Shown here piece after piece: positions 17,658 through 25,703 of a DNA stretch of 44,377 bases. The notes beneath the pieces were generated by a model. The model saw only the letters and a program-made list of their open reading frames with translations, was not told the DNA's origin and searched no databases. Origin of the DNA: Tannerellaceae bacterium (GTDB lineage: Bacteria; Bacteroidota; Bacteroidia; Bacteroidales; Tannerellaceae); the NCBI GenBank assembly GCA_021203545.1, contig JAJQAZ010000023.1, positions 1-44,377 of the forward strand, given 5' to 3'. The number at the start of each line of letters is the position of its first letter. Position 1 is the first letter of the stretch. The position numbers and the translations under genes are program-made.

Positions 17658-19043
17658 TCAAATAGAATTACGCATATAATAATTATAGCGATCCATAACC
17701 TCGCGCACATAATTAAACGTTTCGCGACCCCGCAGGTAACCATGTTTACAGAGCGGATCGTTATAATACTGCGGGTCGGCTTTCAGGCGGATAAATTCGG
17801 CTACATTCTCATCCCACACGTGGGGATCTTTTCCATACTTTTCTGCCAACCGCTGCGCATCATAAACATGGCCGATTCCGGCATTATAGGAAGCCAGCGT
17901 AAACTTAATCCGCTCTACCGGATCCGGAATATTTTTAAACCCTGCACCAAACCGCTTCAGGCACTCCACCCCGGTCTGTATAGAAATATCGGGATCGTCC
18001 AACTCATGCGGAGCCACCCCAAAAGCTGCGGCCGTATTAGGCATAATACCCATTAACCCTTTGGCACCTGCCCACGATACCAGGTTCAGTTTAAAATGCG
18101 ATTCCTGATAAGACAGCGCTGCCAGTAACTGCCAATCCCAATCAATCTTTTTAGCATGCATCCTGAACAGATGATCATAAGGAGAAATATTTCCGTCCTG
18201 AATAACAGGCATCCCCTCTTCCCTATTATTTTTACTCAACTCAAAATACCGTTTCGTAATCGCAGTAAAACGAGCCGACGATTTCCGTTCGGCATTCCAC
18301 TGGTTCACCGCTTCGGCAAGCAACGGGCAATCCTTGCGCACCAGCCACATAGAACGTTGGGGAAAACTGATCTGCAAATTGATATCAATATTCCAGAAAT
18401 ACGTTTTATTCAAACGGGCAATCCGGTCATCACTCACCGTATAAGGAATCTCGCCGCGCGAAACCATTTCAATCAGGTCTTCGGTAGTAACAGTATCCTT
18501 CTCAATACCTTTAATATGAATACCACCACCCAATTCGTTATCCAGATTCATAAGCCGCTGATGATACTTGGTATCCGGCTTTACATATACCTCCCGCCCG
18601 ATCAGTTCGGTCACATTCGTTAAAACCGTATCTCCTCTTGCGGCGCGTTGTACCAGTACCTGTGTTGATATCTCCTCAGGCCCGCAATAAATCAGTTCCT
18701 GTTTCAGTTTATTATCTAACTGAATAGGATACGCCACAATATCCACCTCACCGTCCTGCAACATCTCTACCAGACGAATCTCATTTTCAGCAACCAGCAA
18801 ATTCAATTCCACCCCCTGCGATTCCGCAAAGTCCTTAATCAGATCATACTCATATCCCATCGATTCCGACCGGTATTCAAAGTAAGAGGTAGAACTATAC
18901 AACGTAACAGCCGTTAGCCGTCCCTGTTCTTTAATCTGAGGCAGATCATATACAACAGGTTGCTCCGTTTGATTCCCTTTATTACCTCCACAGGAGATAA
19001 ACAGAAAGAAAAAAACCCCGTATATACTTTTTATTACATTCAT
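17658..19043 (-). CDS. mltF: MltF-like membrane-bound lytic murein transglycosylase
   Basis: A 461-residue lipoprotein (signal peptide ending FLFISC, lipidated C18) that cleaves peptidoglycan glycan strands to give 1,6-anhydromuropeptides. The first domain (about 40-275) is a family 3 solute-binding fold, with SMGYEYDLIKDFAESQGVEL as its recognisable part. It binds muropeptides and controls activity in characterised MltF proteins. The second domain (about 295-450) is a lysozyme-like SLT fold with catalytic E314 in LSYQESHFKLN, then GAKGLMGIMPNTA and LASYNAGIGHV. The order of domains matches E. coli MltF. It converges with malQ, only 22 nt away, with no clear terminator between the two. Confidence 0.92.
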   Translation of the reverse strand: MNVIKSIYGVFFFLFISCGGNKGNQTEQPVVYDLPQIKEQGRLTAVTLYSSTSYFEYRSESMGYEYDLIKDFAESQGVELNLLVAENEIRLVEMLQDGEVDIVAYPIQLDNKLKQELIYCGPEEISTQVLVQRAARGDTVLTNVTELIGREVYVKPDTKYHQRLMNLDNELGGGIHIKGIEKDTVTTEDLIEMVSRGEIPYTVSDDRIARLNKTYFWNIDINLQISFPQRSMWLVRKDCPLLAEAVNQWNAERKSSARFTAITKRYFELSKNNREEGMPVIQDGNISPYDHLFRMHAKKIDWDWQLLAALSYQESHFKLNLVSWAGAKGLMGIMPNTAAAFGVAPHELDDPDISIQTGVECLKRFGAGFKNIPDPVERIKFTLASYNAGIGHVYDAQRLAEKYGKDPHVWDENVAEFIRLKADPQYYNDPLCKHGYLRGRETFNYVREVMDRYNYYMRNSI

Positions 19044-19079
19044 TTATCCTTTAATATAATGTAAATCCTTCTACTCATT

Positions 19080-19234
19080 GGTCAGAGGGGATTTTCAATC
19101 CCCGACTAACGAGTATTAGGATCTCCAGATCCGACAAATAAACAATAGCGATTTAAACACCAACATAAGGAATCATTAATACGGATTACAAATCCTTATA
19201 CTCCACAGGCGGGGATTACAAATCCCCTTCGACC
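19080..19234. repeat. inverted repeat, GGATTTGTAATCC family
   Basis: Imperfect arms of about 54 bp lie at 19080-19133 and 19182-19234. Each starts GGTC(A/G)A(A/G)GGGGAT on its own strand and carries internal palindromes such as GGATTTGTAATCC. The right arm, reversed, matches nearly base for base the left arm of the repeat at 29133-29331, apart from an insert there. It lies between mltF and rlmD. Confidence 0.8.
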
Positions 19235-19254
19235 AAAAGCCGCCAGACTCCTAT

Positions 19255-20691
19255 TCAGCCGTCTCCGCCCCCCCTAGGGGGCCGGGGGGTCAGCAACACC
19301 GCATTCTCCACATGATGCGTATGAGGAAACATATCCACCGGTTGTACCTTCTTCACCTGGTAATATTCATCCAACAGGCTCAAATCCCTCGCCTGGGTAG
19401 CCGGGTTACAACTTACGTACACAATCCGCTGCGGAGCAGCAAACAGAATCGCTTTAATCACATCATCATGCATACCTGCGCGTGGCGGGTCAGTAATAAT
19501 CACATCCGGCCGGCCGTGTTCCTCTATAAAAGAGGTATTCAGAATATCCTTCATATCTCCGGCATAGAACAATGTATTCTCTATATGATTAATCGCCGAA
19601 TTTACTTTGGCATCCTCAATGGCTTCCGGCACATATTCGATACCTACTACCTGACGGGCATGACGGGAAACAAAATTGGCTATCGTTCCGGTACCTGTAT
19701 AAAGATCGTACACCAGTTCGTTGCCTGTCAATCCGGCAAACTCACGGGTTATTTTATATAGATTATACGCCTGTTCACTATTAGTCTGATAGAATGATTT
19801 AGGCCCAACTTTAAATTGTAACCCTTCCATTTCCTCGATCATATGGTCTTTCCCTTTAAAAACAAGCACCTCCTGATCAGTAATGGTATCATTACATTTT
19901 TCGTTGATCACATACAATAAAGATGTAATTTCCGGGAAACTATCTGCCACATACGTTAGCAGTGCCTCTCTTTTCTCCACATCTTCCTTATAAAAAACAA
20001 TAATCACCATAAGTTCACCGGTCGAAGAAGTCCGGATCATCAGCGTACGCATAAAACCGTCCTGATTCCGGAGGTCAAAAAACGGATACCCTTCGTGCGT
20101 CATACAATACTCCCGGATAGCTAACCGGATGCGATTGCTAATATCATCCTGCAACCAGCATTTGCGGATATCCAGCACTTTATCGAACATACCGGGTATA
20201 TGAAACCCCAGTCCATTCATATCAGCAAAACTCTCGCCCGATTTCACCTGCTCCTCCGTAAGCCAGCGCTTATTCGAAAAAGTATATTCCAGTTTATTGC
20301 GGTAGAAAGTAGTCTTTTCCGATCCCAGAATAGGACGTATTTCTTCCATTGCCACCTTCCCAATGCGGGACAGATTATCTACAACCTGGGTATGTTTATG
20401 CTTTAATTGCTCTTCATAAGGTAAATGTTGCCATTTGCATCCGCCACAAACCCCGAAATGTTCACATACAGGAACAGTCCGGAGAGCTGAATATTCATGA
20501 AAATAGACGGCTTTCCCCTCGGCATAACTGTTCTTCTTACGGGTCAGTTGAATATCCACAATATCTCCGGGGGCAACAAAAGGTACAAATACTACTTTAT
20601 CATTTACTTTCGCAATAGCCTTACCTTCAGCGGCTACGCCTGTAATTACTACCTTTTCCAACAAAGGTAACTGCTTCTTTTTCCTTGCCAA
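19255..20691 (-). CDS. rlmD: 23S rRNA (uracil-C5)-methyltransferase, RlmD/RumA family
   Basis: SAM-dependent enzyme of about 478 residues that makes 5-methyluridine in 23S rRNA. The N-terminus is a TRAM RNA-binding domain (about 8-70). Cysteines C76, C82 and C85 in CEHFGVCGGC, plus a later cysteine (KCWLQDD), fit the [4Fe-4S] cluster. The SAM-binding part shows YDLYTGTGTIANF and TDPPRAGMH, with the catalytic cysteine in YVSCNPATQARDL. I choose the TTG at 20691 (ARKKKQLPLLEK) as start. The frame is open to ATGs at 20730 and 20769, but a TACATTTG promoter element at 20720-20727 places transcription start downstream of both. Which uridine is modified (U1939 or U747) is not settled by the sequence. 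It is divergent from ppdK. Confidence 0.88.
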   Translation of the reverse strand: MARKKKQLPLLEKVVITGVAAEGKAIAKVNDKVVFVPFVAPGDIVDIQLTRKKNSYAEGKAVYFHEYSALRTVPVCEHFGVCGGCKWQHLPYEEQLKHKHTQVVDNLSRIGKVAMEEIRPILGSEKTTFYRNKLEYTFSNKRWLTEEQVKSGESFADMNGLGFHIPGMFDKVLDIRKCWLQDDISNRIRLAIREYCMTHEGYPFFDLRNQDGFMRTLMIRTSSTGELMVIIVFYKEDVEKREALLTYVADSFPEITSLLYVINEKCNDTITDQEVLVFKGKDHMIEEMEGLQFKVGPKSFYQTNSEQAYNLYKITREFAGLTGNELVYDLYTGTGTIANFVSRHARQVVGIEYVPEAIEDAKVNSAINHIENTLFYAGDMKDILNTSFIEEHGRPDVIITDPPRAGMHDDVIKAILFAAPQRIVYVSCNPATQARDLSLLDEYYQVKKVQPVDMFPHTHHVENAVLLTPRPPRGGGDG

Positions 20692-20719
20692 TGTATTTGT
20701 GTTTAAAAATTTCGCCACG

Positions 20720-20727
20720 CAAATGTA
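20720..20727 (-). promoter_or_regulatory. -7 promoter element of rlmD
   Basis: Minus-strand TACATTTG is an exact TAnnTTTG. A TTTG lies upstream at 20751-20754, spaced 23 nt, slightly longer than the usual 19-21. The predicted start near 20713 leaves a leader of about 22 nt before the TTG start codon. Confidence 0.5.
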
Positions 20728-20814
20728 CATATTTACTTCATACAATTGTACAAACATGTTGTAAAACACAATAAATTATTTATTCACCCCTGGCTTAACT
20801 CTCTATAAAACATA

Positions 20815-20822
20815 TATATTTG
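20815..20822 (+). promoter_or_regulatory. -7 promoter element of ppdK
   Basis: TATATTTG is an exact TAnnTTTG. No clear TTTG is found at -33. Transcription would start near 20829 and give a leader of about 65 nt. Confidence 0.55.
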
Positions 20823-20893
20823 CAATGTCGGGTTTGCAATCCGGAAACTTGAAAGAACATTCTATAACATAAAACATAACAATTATATTATTT

Positions 20894-23611
20894 ATGGAAA
20901 GAAAAAGAGTTTACACATTTGGAAATGGAAAAGCCGAAGGAAGAGCAGACATGAAAAATCTGCTGGGTGGTAAAGGTGCCAACCTTGCAGAAATGAACCT
21001 GATTGGGGTACCCGTACCTCCGGGATTCACGATAACCACAGAAGTTTGCTCCGAATACTACGAATTAGGAAAAGACAAAGTTGTTGAACTATTAAAGGCT
21101 GATGTAGAAAACGCCATCGCTAACATTGAACAATTGATGAATGCCAAATTCGGAGATGTGGAAAATCCGTTACTGGTTTCTGTACGTTCCGGTGCCCGGG
21201 CTTCTATGCCGGGTATGATGGACACAATCCTCAACCTCGGACTCAACGACGAAGTGGTAGAAGGAATGACCCGCAAAACAGGTAATGCACGCTTTGCCTG
21301 GGATTCTTACCGCCGCTTTGTGCAGATGTACGGAGACGTTGTACTGGGTATGAAACCCACCAACAAAGAAGACATCGATCCGTTTGAAGCAATCATCGAA
21401 GAGATAAAAGAAGAAAAGGGAGTTCACCTGGATAACGAACTGACTGTCGACGATCTGAAAGAGCTGGTTGCACGATTCAAAAAAGCAGTAAAAGAACAAA
21501 CCGGACAGGATTTCCCAACCAATGCTTACGAGCAGCTATGGGGTGCTGTATGTTCCGTATTCGACTCATGGATGAACGAACGTGCTATCCTGTACCGTAA
21601 AATGGAAGGCATTCCGGCCGAATGGGGTACAGCTGTAAATGTGCAGGCCATGGTATTTGGCAACATGGGACAATCGTCTGCAACAGGTGTATGCTTCTCG
21701 CGCGATGCCGGTAACGGCGACGACCAGTTTAACGGCGAATACCTGATCAATGCACAGGGCGAAGACGTAGTAGCAGGTATCCGTACCCCGCAACAAATCA
21801 CCAAAATAGGTTCGCAGGTATGGGCCGAACGTGCCGGAATACCGGAAGAAGAACGTGCTGCCAACTATCCCTCCATGGAAGAGGCCATGCCGGAAATATA
21901 CAAGGAACTGGACGAAATACAGACCAAACTGGAAAACCATTACCGCGACATGCAGGATATGGAATTCACCGTACAGGAAGGCAAACTGTGGTTCCTGCAA
22001 ACCCGTAGCGGAAAACGTACCGGTTCGGCTATGGTAAAAATTGCCATGGATATGCTCCGCCAGGGTATGATCGACGAAAAAACAGCACTCAATCGCATCG
22101 AGCCCAATAAACTGGATGAATTACTGCATCCCGTATTTGATAAAAAAGCGTTGAAAGATGCAAAAGTATTGACTAAAGGACTACCGGCATCACCGGGAGC
22201 AGCCACCGGACAGATCGTCTTCTTTGCCGACGATGCATCCGACTGGGCTGCCGAAGGTAAAAAAGTGGTTATGGTACGTATCGAAACATCTCCCGAAGAC
22301 CTGGCAGGTATGGCAGTAGCGGAAGGTATCCTGACCGCACGCGGTGGTATGACTTCGCACGCTGCTGTAGTAGCCCGCGGTATGGGTAAATGTTGTGTAT
22401 CCGGTGCAGGTGCCTTAAACATAGATTATAAAAAACGGACTGTCGAAGTGGGAGGAAAAGTATTCAACGAAGGCGACTTCCTCTCTATCAACGGTACAAC
22501 CGGAGAAATATATGAAGGAAAAGTAGAAACACAGGCAGCCGAACTGGATGCCGATTTCGCCGACCTGATGGAACTGGCTGATAAATACGCACGCCTGCAG
22601 GTTCGTACCAATGCGGATACTCCACACGATGCAACAGTTGCCCGCAAATTCGGTGCTTCCGGTATCGGTCTTTGTCGTACGGAACATATGTTCTTCGAAG
22701 GAGACAAAATCAAAGCCATGCGCGAAATGATCCTGGCTGAAGATGCCGAAGGACGCAAAAAAGCACTGGAAAAAATCCTGCCTTACCAGAAAGAAGACTT
22801 CAAAGGAATCTTCAGGGCAATGGACGGATGTCCGGTAACAGTTCGTCTGCTTGATCCTCCTCTGCACGAATTCGTACCCCATGATACCAAAGGACAACGG
22901 GAAATGGCCGAAGCAATGGGTCTACCGGTAGAAGTAATCTGCCAACGCGTAGAAGCCCTTTGCGAACACAATCCGATGTTAGGACACCGGGGTTGCCGTT
23001 TAGGTAACACCTATCCCGAAATCACAGAAATGCAAACAAGAGCCATTCTGGGTGCCGCACTCGAATTGAAACAGGAAGGTATAACAGCCATTCCGGAAAT
23101 CATGGTTCCGCTTACCGGTATCCTATATGAGTTCCTGGAACAGGAAAAAATTATCCGTGCTACAGCCGAAAAACTATTTGCTGAAGTAGGCGATAGTATC
23201 GAATACAAAGTAGGTACTATGATCGAAATACCACGTGCGGCGTTAACAGCCGACCGTATTGCGACCTCCGCCGAATTCTTCTCGTTTGGAACAAACGACC
23301 TCACACAGATGACATTCGGTTATTCACGCGATGATATTTCATCCTTCCTGCCGGTCTATCTGGACAAAAAGATCCTGAAATACGACCCATTCCAGGTCTT
23401 AGACCAGAATGGTGTAGGACAGTTGGTCCGTATGGCAACCGAAAAAGGCCGTGCCGTACGTCCGGATCTGAAATGCGGTATCTGTGGCGAACACGGCGGC
23501 GAACCCTCATCGGTTAAATTCTGCCACCGCGTAGGACTAAACTACGTATCCTGTTCTCCGTTCCGCGTGCCTATTGCCCGCATAGCCGCGGCACAGGCTG
23601 CTATCGAATAG
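20894..23611 (+). CDS. ppdK: pyruvate, phosphate dikinase
   Basis: A 905-residue enzyme that interconverts pyruvate, ATP and phosphate with PEP, AMP and pyrophosphate. In anaerobes it can run either toward PEP synthesis or toward ATP production. The N-terminal ATP-grasp part includes GGKGANLAEM (about 27-36) and LLVSVRSGARASMPGMMDTILNLG in two adjoining blocks. The swivelling phosphohistidine domain carries H489 in GGMTSHAAVVARG. The C-terminal PEP/pyruvate barrel has FGTNDLTQMTFG and the CGICGEHGG motif with C861 and C864, one of them the catalytic acid/base. The length matches the bacterial family (about 870-910). It probably works with nifJ at 34.5-38.1 kb in pyruvate metabolism, though the two are not in one operon. 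An intrinsic terminator follows. Confidence 0.96.
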   Translation: MERKRVYTFGNGKAEGRADMKNLLGGKGANLAEMNLIGVPVPPGFTITTEVCSEYYELGKDKVVELLKADVENAIANIEQLMNAKFGDVENPLLVSVRSGARASMPGMMDTILNLGLNDEVVEGMTRKTGNARFAWDSYRRFVQMYGDVVLGMKPTNKEDIDPFEAIIEEIKEEKGVHLDNELTVDDLKELVARFKKAVKEQTGQDFPTNAYEQLWGAVCSVFDSWMNERAILYRKMEGIPAEWGTAVNVQAMVFGNMGQSSATGVCFSRDAGNGDDQFNGEYLINAQGEDVVAGIRTPQQITKIGSQVWAERAGIPEEERAANYPSMEEAMPEIYKELDEIQTKLENHYRDMQDMEFTVQEGKLWFLQTRSGKRTGSAMVKIAMDMLRQGMIDEKTALNRIEPNKLDELLHPVFDKKALKDAKVLTKGLPASPGAATGQIVFFADDASDWAAEGKKVVMVRIETSPEDLAGMAVAEGILTARGGMTSHAAVVARGMGKCCVSGAGALNIDYKKRTVEVGGKVFNEGDFLSINGTTGEIYEGKVETQAAELDADFADLMELADKYARLQVRTNADTPHDATVARKFGASGIGLCRTEHMFFEGDKIKAMREMILAEDAEGRKKALEKILPYQKEDFKGIFRAMDGCPVTVRLLDPPLHEFVPHDTKGQREMAEAMGLPVEVICQRVEALCEHNPMLGHRGCRLGNTYPEITEMQTRAILGAALELKQEGITAIPEIMVPLTGILYEFLEQEKIIRATAEKLFAEVGDSIEYKVGTMIEIPRAALTADRIATSAEFFSFGTNDLTQMTFGYSRDDISSFLPVYLDKKILKYDPFQVLDQNGVGQLVRMATEKGRAVRPDLKCGICGEHGGEPSSVKFCHRVGLNYVSCSPFRVPIARIAAAQAAIE

Positions 23612-23644
23612 AAACATATACACACATTTAATTTATAGAAACAG

Positions 23645-23682
23645 GAAAAGCCTCTTCCGCGATGGAAGGGGCTTTCTATTTT
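23645..23682 (+). terminator. intrinsic terminator of ppdK
   Basis: AAAGCCTCTTCC pairs with GGAAGGGGCTTT (one T-G pair) around GCGAT and is followed by CTATTTT. It lies 34 nt after the stop codon. Confidence 0.8.
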
Positions 23683-23791
23683 CATCTTGTTGCGTCGTTT
23701 CAGGACCCGGATTCAAGCAGAAAAAAATAGATTTGGTAAACTAAATTTTTTCCACTTCCGTCCTTTATTACCTTTTAGCACACTTAATTCT

Positions 23792-23896
23792 CCATGACTT
23801 TCTTTCTCGATTTCAATGACTTTTTACACCTACTCTCAATGACTTTTCACCCTCAATCTCCATCACTTTTTCTGACGGATATAATGACTTTTTTGC
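23792..23896. repeat. array of five ATGACTTTT units at a 22-23 bp period
   Basis: The core ATGACTTTT begins at 23794, 23816, 23839, 23862 (as ATCACTTTT) and 23884, spacings of 22, 23, 23 and 22. The rest of each unit varies. The period is not a multiple of three, so it is not a coding repeat. A T-tract every two helical turns would be expected to bend DNA. A second array with the same period and the core GACTTTTTTT lies at 25704-25790. Confidence 0.75.
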
Positions 23897-23971
23897 GGAT
23901 TTTTTATTTAAAACGAAAACATAAAAATACTATGCTGGATTTACAGCCCAAAAACTCCACTCTATTTCTTA

Positions 23972-24137
23972 CCCCCAGCGTTGCTCTAAGGCTTATACAT
24001 ATCTTTTATGTGTTTCACCCCTTATCAGGGGCGAAATAACACCAGTTGCCAAAGACTTGACCAGAGAATATTGACATTCAATTCCCTCGGGATTGTATTC
24101 TAAAAACATATGTATAAACGTTAGAGCGTTGCTGGGG
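23972..24137. repeat. inverted repeat flanking the left side of the HTH/RNA island
   Basis: Imperfect arms at 23972-24008 and 24106-24137 share the core CCCCAGC(A/G)-TTGCTCTAA...TATACATAT read inward. Between them lies a CACCCCTTATCAGGGGCG palindrome (about 24015-24032). Both parts recur near 25327-25343 and 25570-25628. The interior up to the HTH gene (24138-24235) holds no gene. Confidence 0.7.
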
Positions 24138-24235
24138 ACTAAGATATACTACCCTCTACAAGGGTAGAGGTGGCTTGAAACAGGCCAACCAATCCGCTCA
24201 TAGATATATCAAGTTGCACTTTAAACAAAGAGGAA

Positions 24236-24517
24236 TTATTTCTTTTCCGGAAATAGTACTTCTACCGGACATCCTATCAGTGTAGCAATCTTCTCTTTCT
24301 CAGCCAGGGAGGGTTCTACATATCCATATACCCAGCGGCGGGCTGTCATTTTGGTTTTTCCACACAAATGAGATATTTTTTCTACCAGTTCCTCTTTGGG
24401 TGCCGAAATAATAACCGGCCTCCGTTCTGCTTTTGGGAGATTAGCAAAATACTCCTTTAAAGATAAATTTTTATCATTGGGGATAATTCGTTTAACTCTT
24501 TCTTCCTTCGGTTGCAT
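24236..24517 (-). CDS. small helix-turn-helix protein (Cro/C1-like)
   Basis: A 93-residue basic protein. The first 40 residues are charged (KNLSLKEYFANLPKAERRPV). The second half reads as a helix-turn-helix of the Cro/C1 kind: KEELVEKISHLCGKTKMTARRWVYGYVEPSLAEKE is split by a turn at GKT, and the tail IATLIGCPVEVLFPEKK resembles the final helix of XRE-type domains (compare ALGVSVEELFP). It likely binds DNA, though an RNA target is conceivable given the structured leader. It is a lone gene: no partner on the same strand within 1 kb. About 310 nt upstream hold three RNA-like secondary structures and a TAnnTTTG element. Small orphan HTH proteins like this occur in Bacteroides genomes, and their function is unknown to me. 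Confidence 0.75.
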   Translation of the reverse strand: MQPKEERVKRIIPNDKNLSLKEYFANLPKAERRPVIISAPKEELVEKISHLCGKTKMTARRWVYGYVEPSLAEKEKIATLIGCPVEVLFPEKK

Positions 24518-24546
24518 AACTATTCATTTTTTATAATTCAAGGATA

Positions 24547-24613
24547 AAGGGTGTGTTAAAAGTCTGCACCCGTTTCCGGTTTACCGGAAAGAACAGACCT
24601 TCTCCACACCCTT
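24547..24613 (-). promoter_or_regulatory. three-tier stem-loop in the leader of the HTH gene
   Basis: Nested pairings are visible. AAGGGTGTG (24547-24555) pairs with CACACCCTT (24605-24613). GTCTG (24562-24566) pairs with CAGAC (24594-24598). TTTCCGGT (24573-24580) pairs with ACCGGAAA (24583-24590). Together they form a 67-nt rod with two internal loops, ending 29 nt before the start codon at 24517. No T-tract follows, so a terminator is unlikely. A cis-regulatory RNA element or a protein-binding hairpin fits better. The structure is equally possible on the plus strand. Confidence 0.6.
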
Positions 24614-24656
24614 GGGTTGCAGGGGTGTTGCCTATCGTGTACCTAAGGAATTGCCA

Positions 24657-24828
24657 TAAAAAAGAAATTCTTAACAAACTTGTTAGACCCATAGCAATCA
24701 TAAATTACCGTTTGCAGCCCCAACAAACCTGTTAAGAATTTATATAAAGAAAAGCGTGGGGCTCACACTGTAAACACTGACGGTACTGCAATACCATTGA
24801 ACCATACAGGTGAGTTGCCCACGCTATC
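24657..24828 (-). ncRNA. candidate structured small RNA or attenuated leader
   Basis: Reading the minus strand from a predicted start near 24828, the RNA begins with a rod. AGCGTGGG (24825-24818) pairs with CCCACGCT (24760-24753), CTCAC with GTGAG, and CTGTA with TACAG with one bulged base, and an inner GGTA/TACC hairpin closes the top. After 11 nt a second hairpin follows: AAATTCTTAACA (24741-24730) pairs with TGTTAAGAATTT (24676-24665), then CTTTTTT. This looks like a terminator, although its loop of about 50 nt is long. The whole is about 172 nt, a normal small-RNA size. If the terminator is leaky, the same RNA would be the 5' leader of the HTH gene. No long open frame lies inside. I do not recognise an Rfam family. 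Confidence 0.5.
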
Positions 24829-24834
24829 TTAATG

Positions 24835-24842
24835 CAAAGATA
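24835..24842 (-). promoter_or_regulatory. -7 promoter element of the candidate small RNA / HTH leader
   Basis: Minus-strand TATCTTTG is an exact TAnnTTTG, and transcription would begin within 3-4 nt of the first paired base of the rod hairpin. No TTTG is found at the right distance upstream. The element overlaps the short palindrome GCTATCTT/AAGATAGC (about 24823-24844). Confidence 0.45.
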
Positions 24843-25072
24843 GCATGAGCCGTTCACATATCGTCCGGTTCGTCAAATGGAAATTTGCAGTTTTTCAGTG
24901 TTTGATCTCTGTGGACACTATTTTATTACTGGCTTTCACCAATAATCATAGTATTGCAAAGATATGTATAAAATTTGAATTTAAAGCAAATTTTATTAAG
25001 AAATCCATACTTATAGTCTATGGATTTATATTTCTCATACTTCTACTTTCGTTTATCTATTCATTATTGAAA

Positions 25073-25299
25073 ATGGCATATTCTGAAGAAGAAAAAAAAT
25101 TCTTAAAACAAATTGGTGAACGAATACGATATTTTCGTTATAAGGTTAATTTTCTCAAGAAGAACTTGCTTCCTATTCTAATCTACATCCAACGTATGTC
25201 AGTTCAGTAGAAAGAGGCGAAAGAAACATCGCTATCATTAATTTAAATAAAATAGCTAAAGCCTTAAACATAAAACTCTCCGAATTAGTAGAACTCTAA
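25073..25299 (+). pseudogene. XRE-family HTH regulator with a -1 frameshift
   Basis: The ATG at 25073 opens MAYSEEEKKFLKQIGERIRYFR, the usual first helix of a small XRE regulator. After KVNF the frame changes. The -1 frame then reads SQEELASYSNLHPTYVSS and VERGERNIAII, and NLNKIAKALNIKLSELVEL to the TAA at 25297-25299. Joined, these give a complete 76-residue Cro/C1 protein, the size of restriction-modification controller proteins. The break is at TTTT near 25150, where one extra T would restore the frame. As written, the product is either a 45-residue truncated protein or nothing. Upstream (24843-25072) is AT-rich with no gene. No restriction-modification genes are nearby. Sequencing error or true pseudogene cannot be told apart here. 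Confidence 0.75.
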
Positions 25300-25326
25300 A
25301 TTTAGGATTATCGCTAATAGTTATTC

Positions 25327-25628
25327 CGCCCCTGATAAGGGGCAGTTTAGTTCAGCCCACGGCAGAATGAGCGCAGCGAATGGCACCGTGGGTTAGCATA
25401 TACCCCATTTATTCGGGCTGAAGGCCCAGCTGAAAACAGTTCCAAATTCATTTCCGGTATCCTAATTAATTCGTACTTATAGAGTTGCCCCTTCAGGGCG
25501 CAGATCGTATCTGCTGTCTTATCCCACGGTGGCATTCGCTGCGCTCATTCTGCCGTGGGCTAAACTGCCCTTTTCAAGGGCGAACAATACACAAAAGATA
25601 TGTATAAATCTTGGAGCGTTACCGGAGG
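25327..25628. repeat. composite inverted repeat flanking the right side of the HTH/RNA island
   Basis: Arms of about 60 bp lie at 25327-25391 and 25523-25582. Each contains GCAGAATGAGCGCAGCGAAT (or its complement) between short CCCACGG/CCGTGGG palindromes and CGCCCCTGATAAGGGGC-like ends. The spacer of about 130 bp has more short hairpins (TTCGGGCTGAAGGCCC). After the right arm comes ACAAAAGATATGTATAAA (25591-25608) and a GAGCGTTACCGG tail, related to the left-side repeat at 23972-24137. No gene lies in this 300 bp. Confidence 0.8.
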
Positions 25629-25703
25629 ATAAGGCAAGATAGGCCTATGGGCTGGAAAAAATGTGTATGGATCATTATTCAACCAAATAAATCCGGTAAA
25701 AAT

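Noticed and set aside
23792-23896. Repeat array resembling a CRISPR
   Set aside because: Conserved cores are only about 9 bp with 13-bp variable parts, far too short for CRISPR repeats and spacers, and no cas genes are present.
24753-24825. Possible tRNA: 73 nt with paired ends AGCGTGGG/CCCACGCT and a GGTTCAAT string
   Set aside because: The inner pairing is a rod, not a cloverleaf. GGTTCAAT is not in a T-arm position, and no anticodon arm can be drawn.
24236-24842. Retron (structured RNA next to a gene)
   Set aside because: The adjacent gene is a 93-residue HTH protein; no reverse transcriptase occurs anywhere in the window.
24845-25072. N-terminal extension of the XRE open frame with a hydrophobic stretch
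   Set aside because: The XRE domain has its own ATG at 25073, and the upstream residues come from AT-rich DNA with no match to a known fold.
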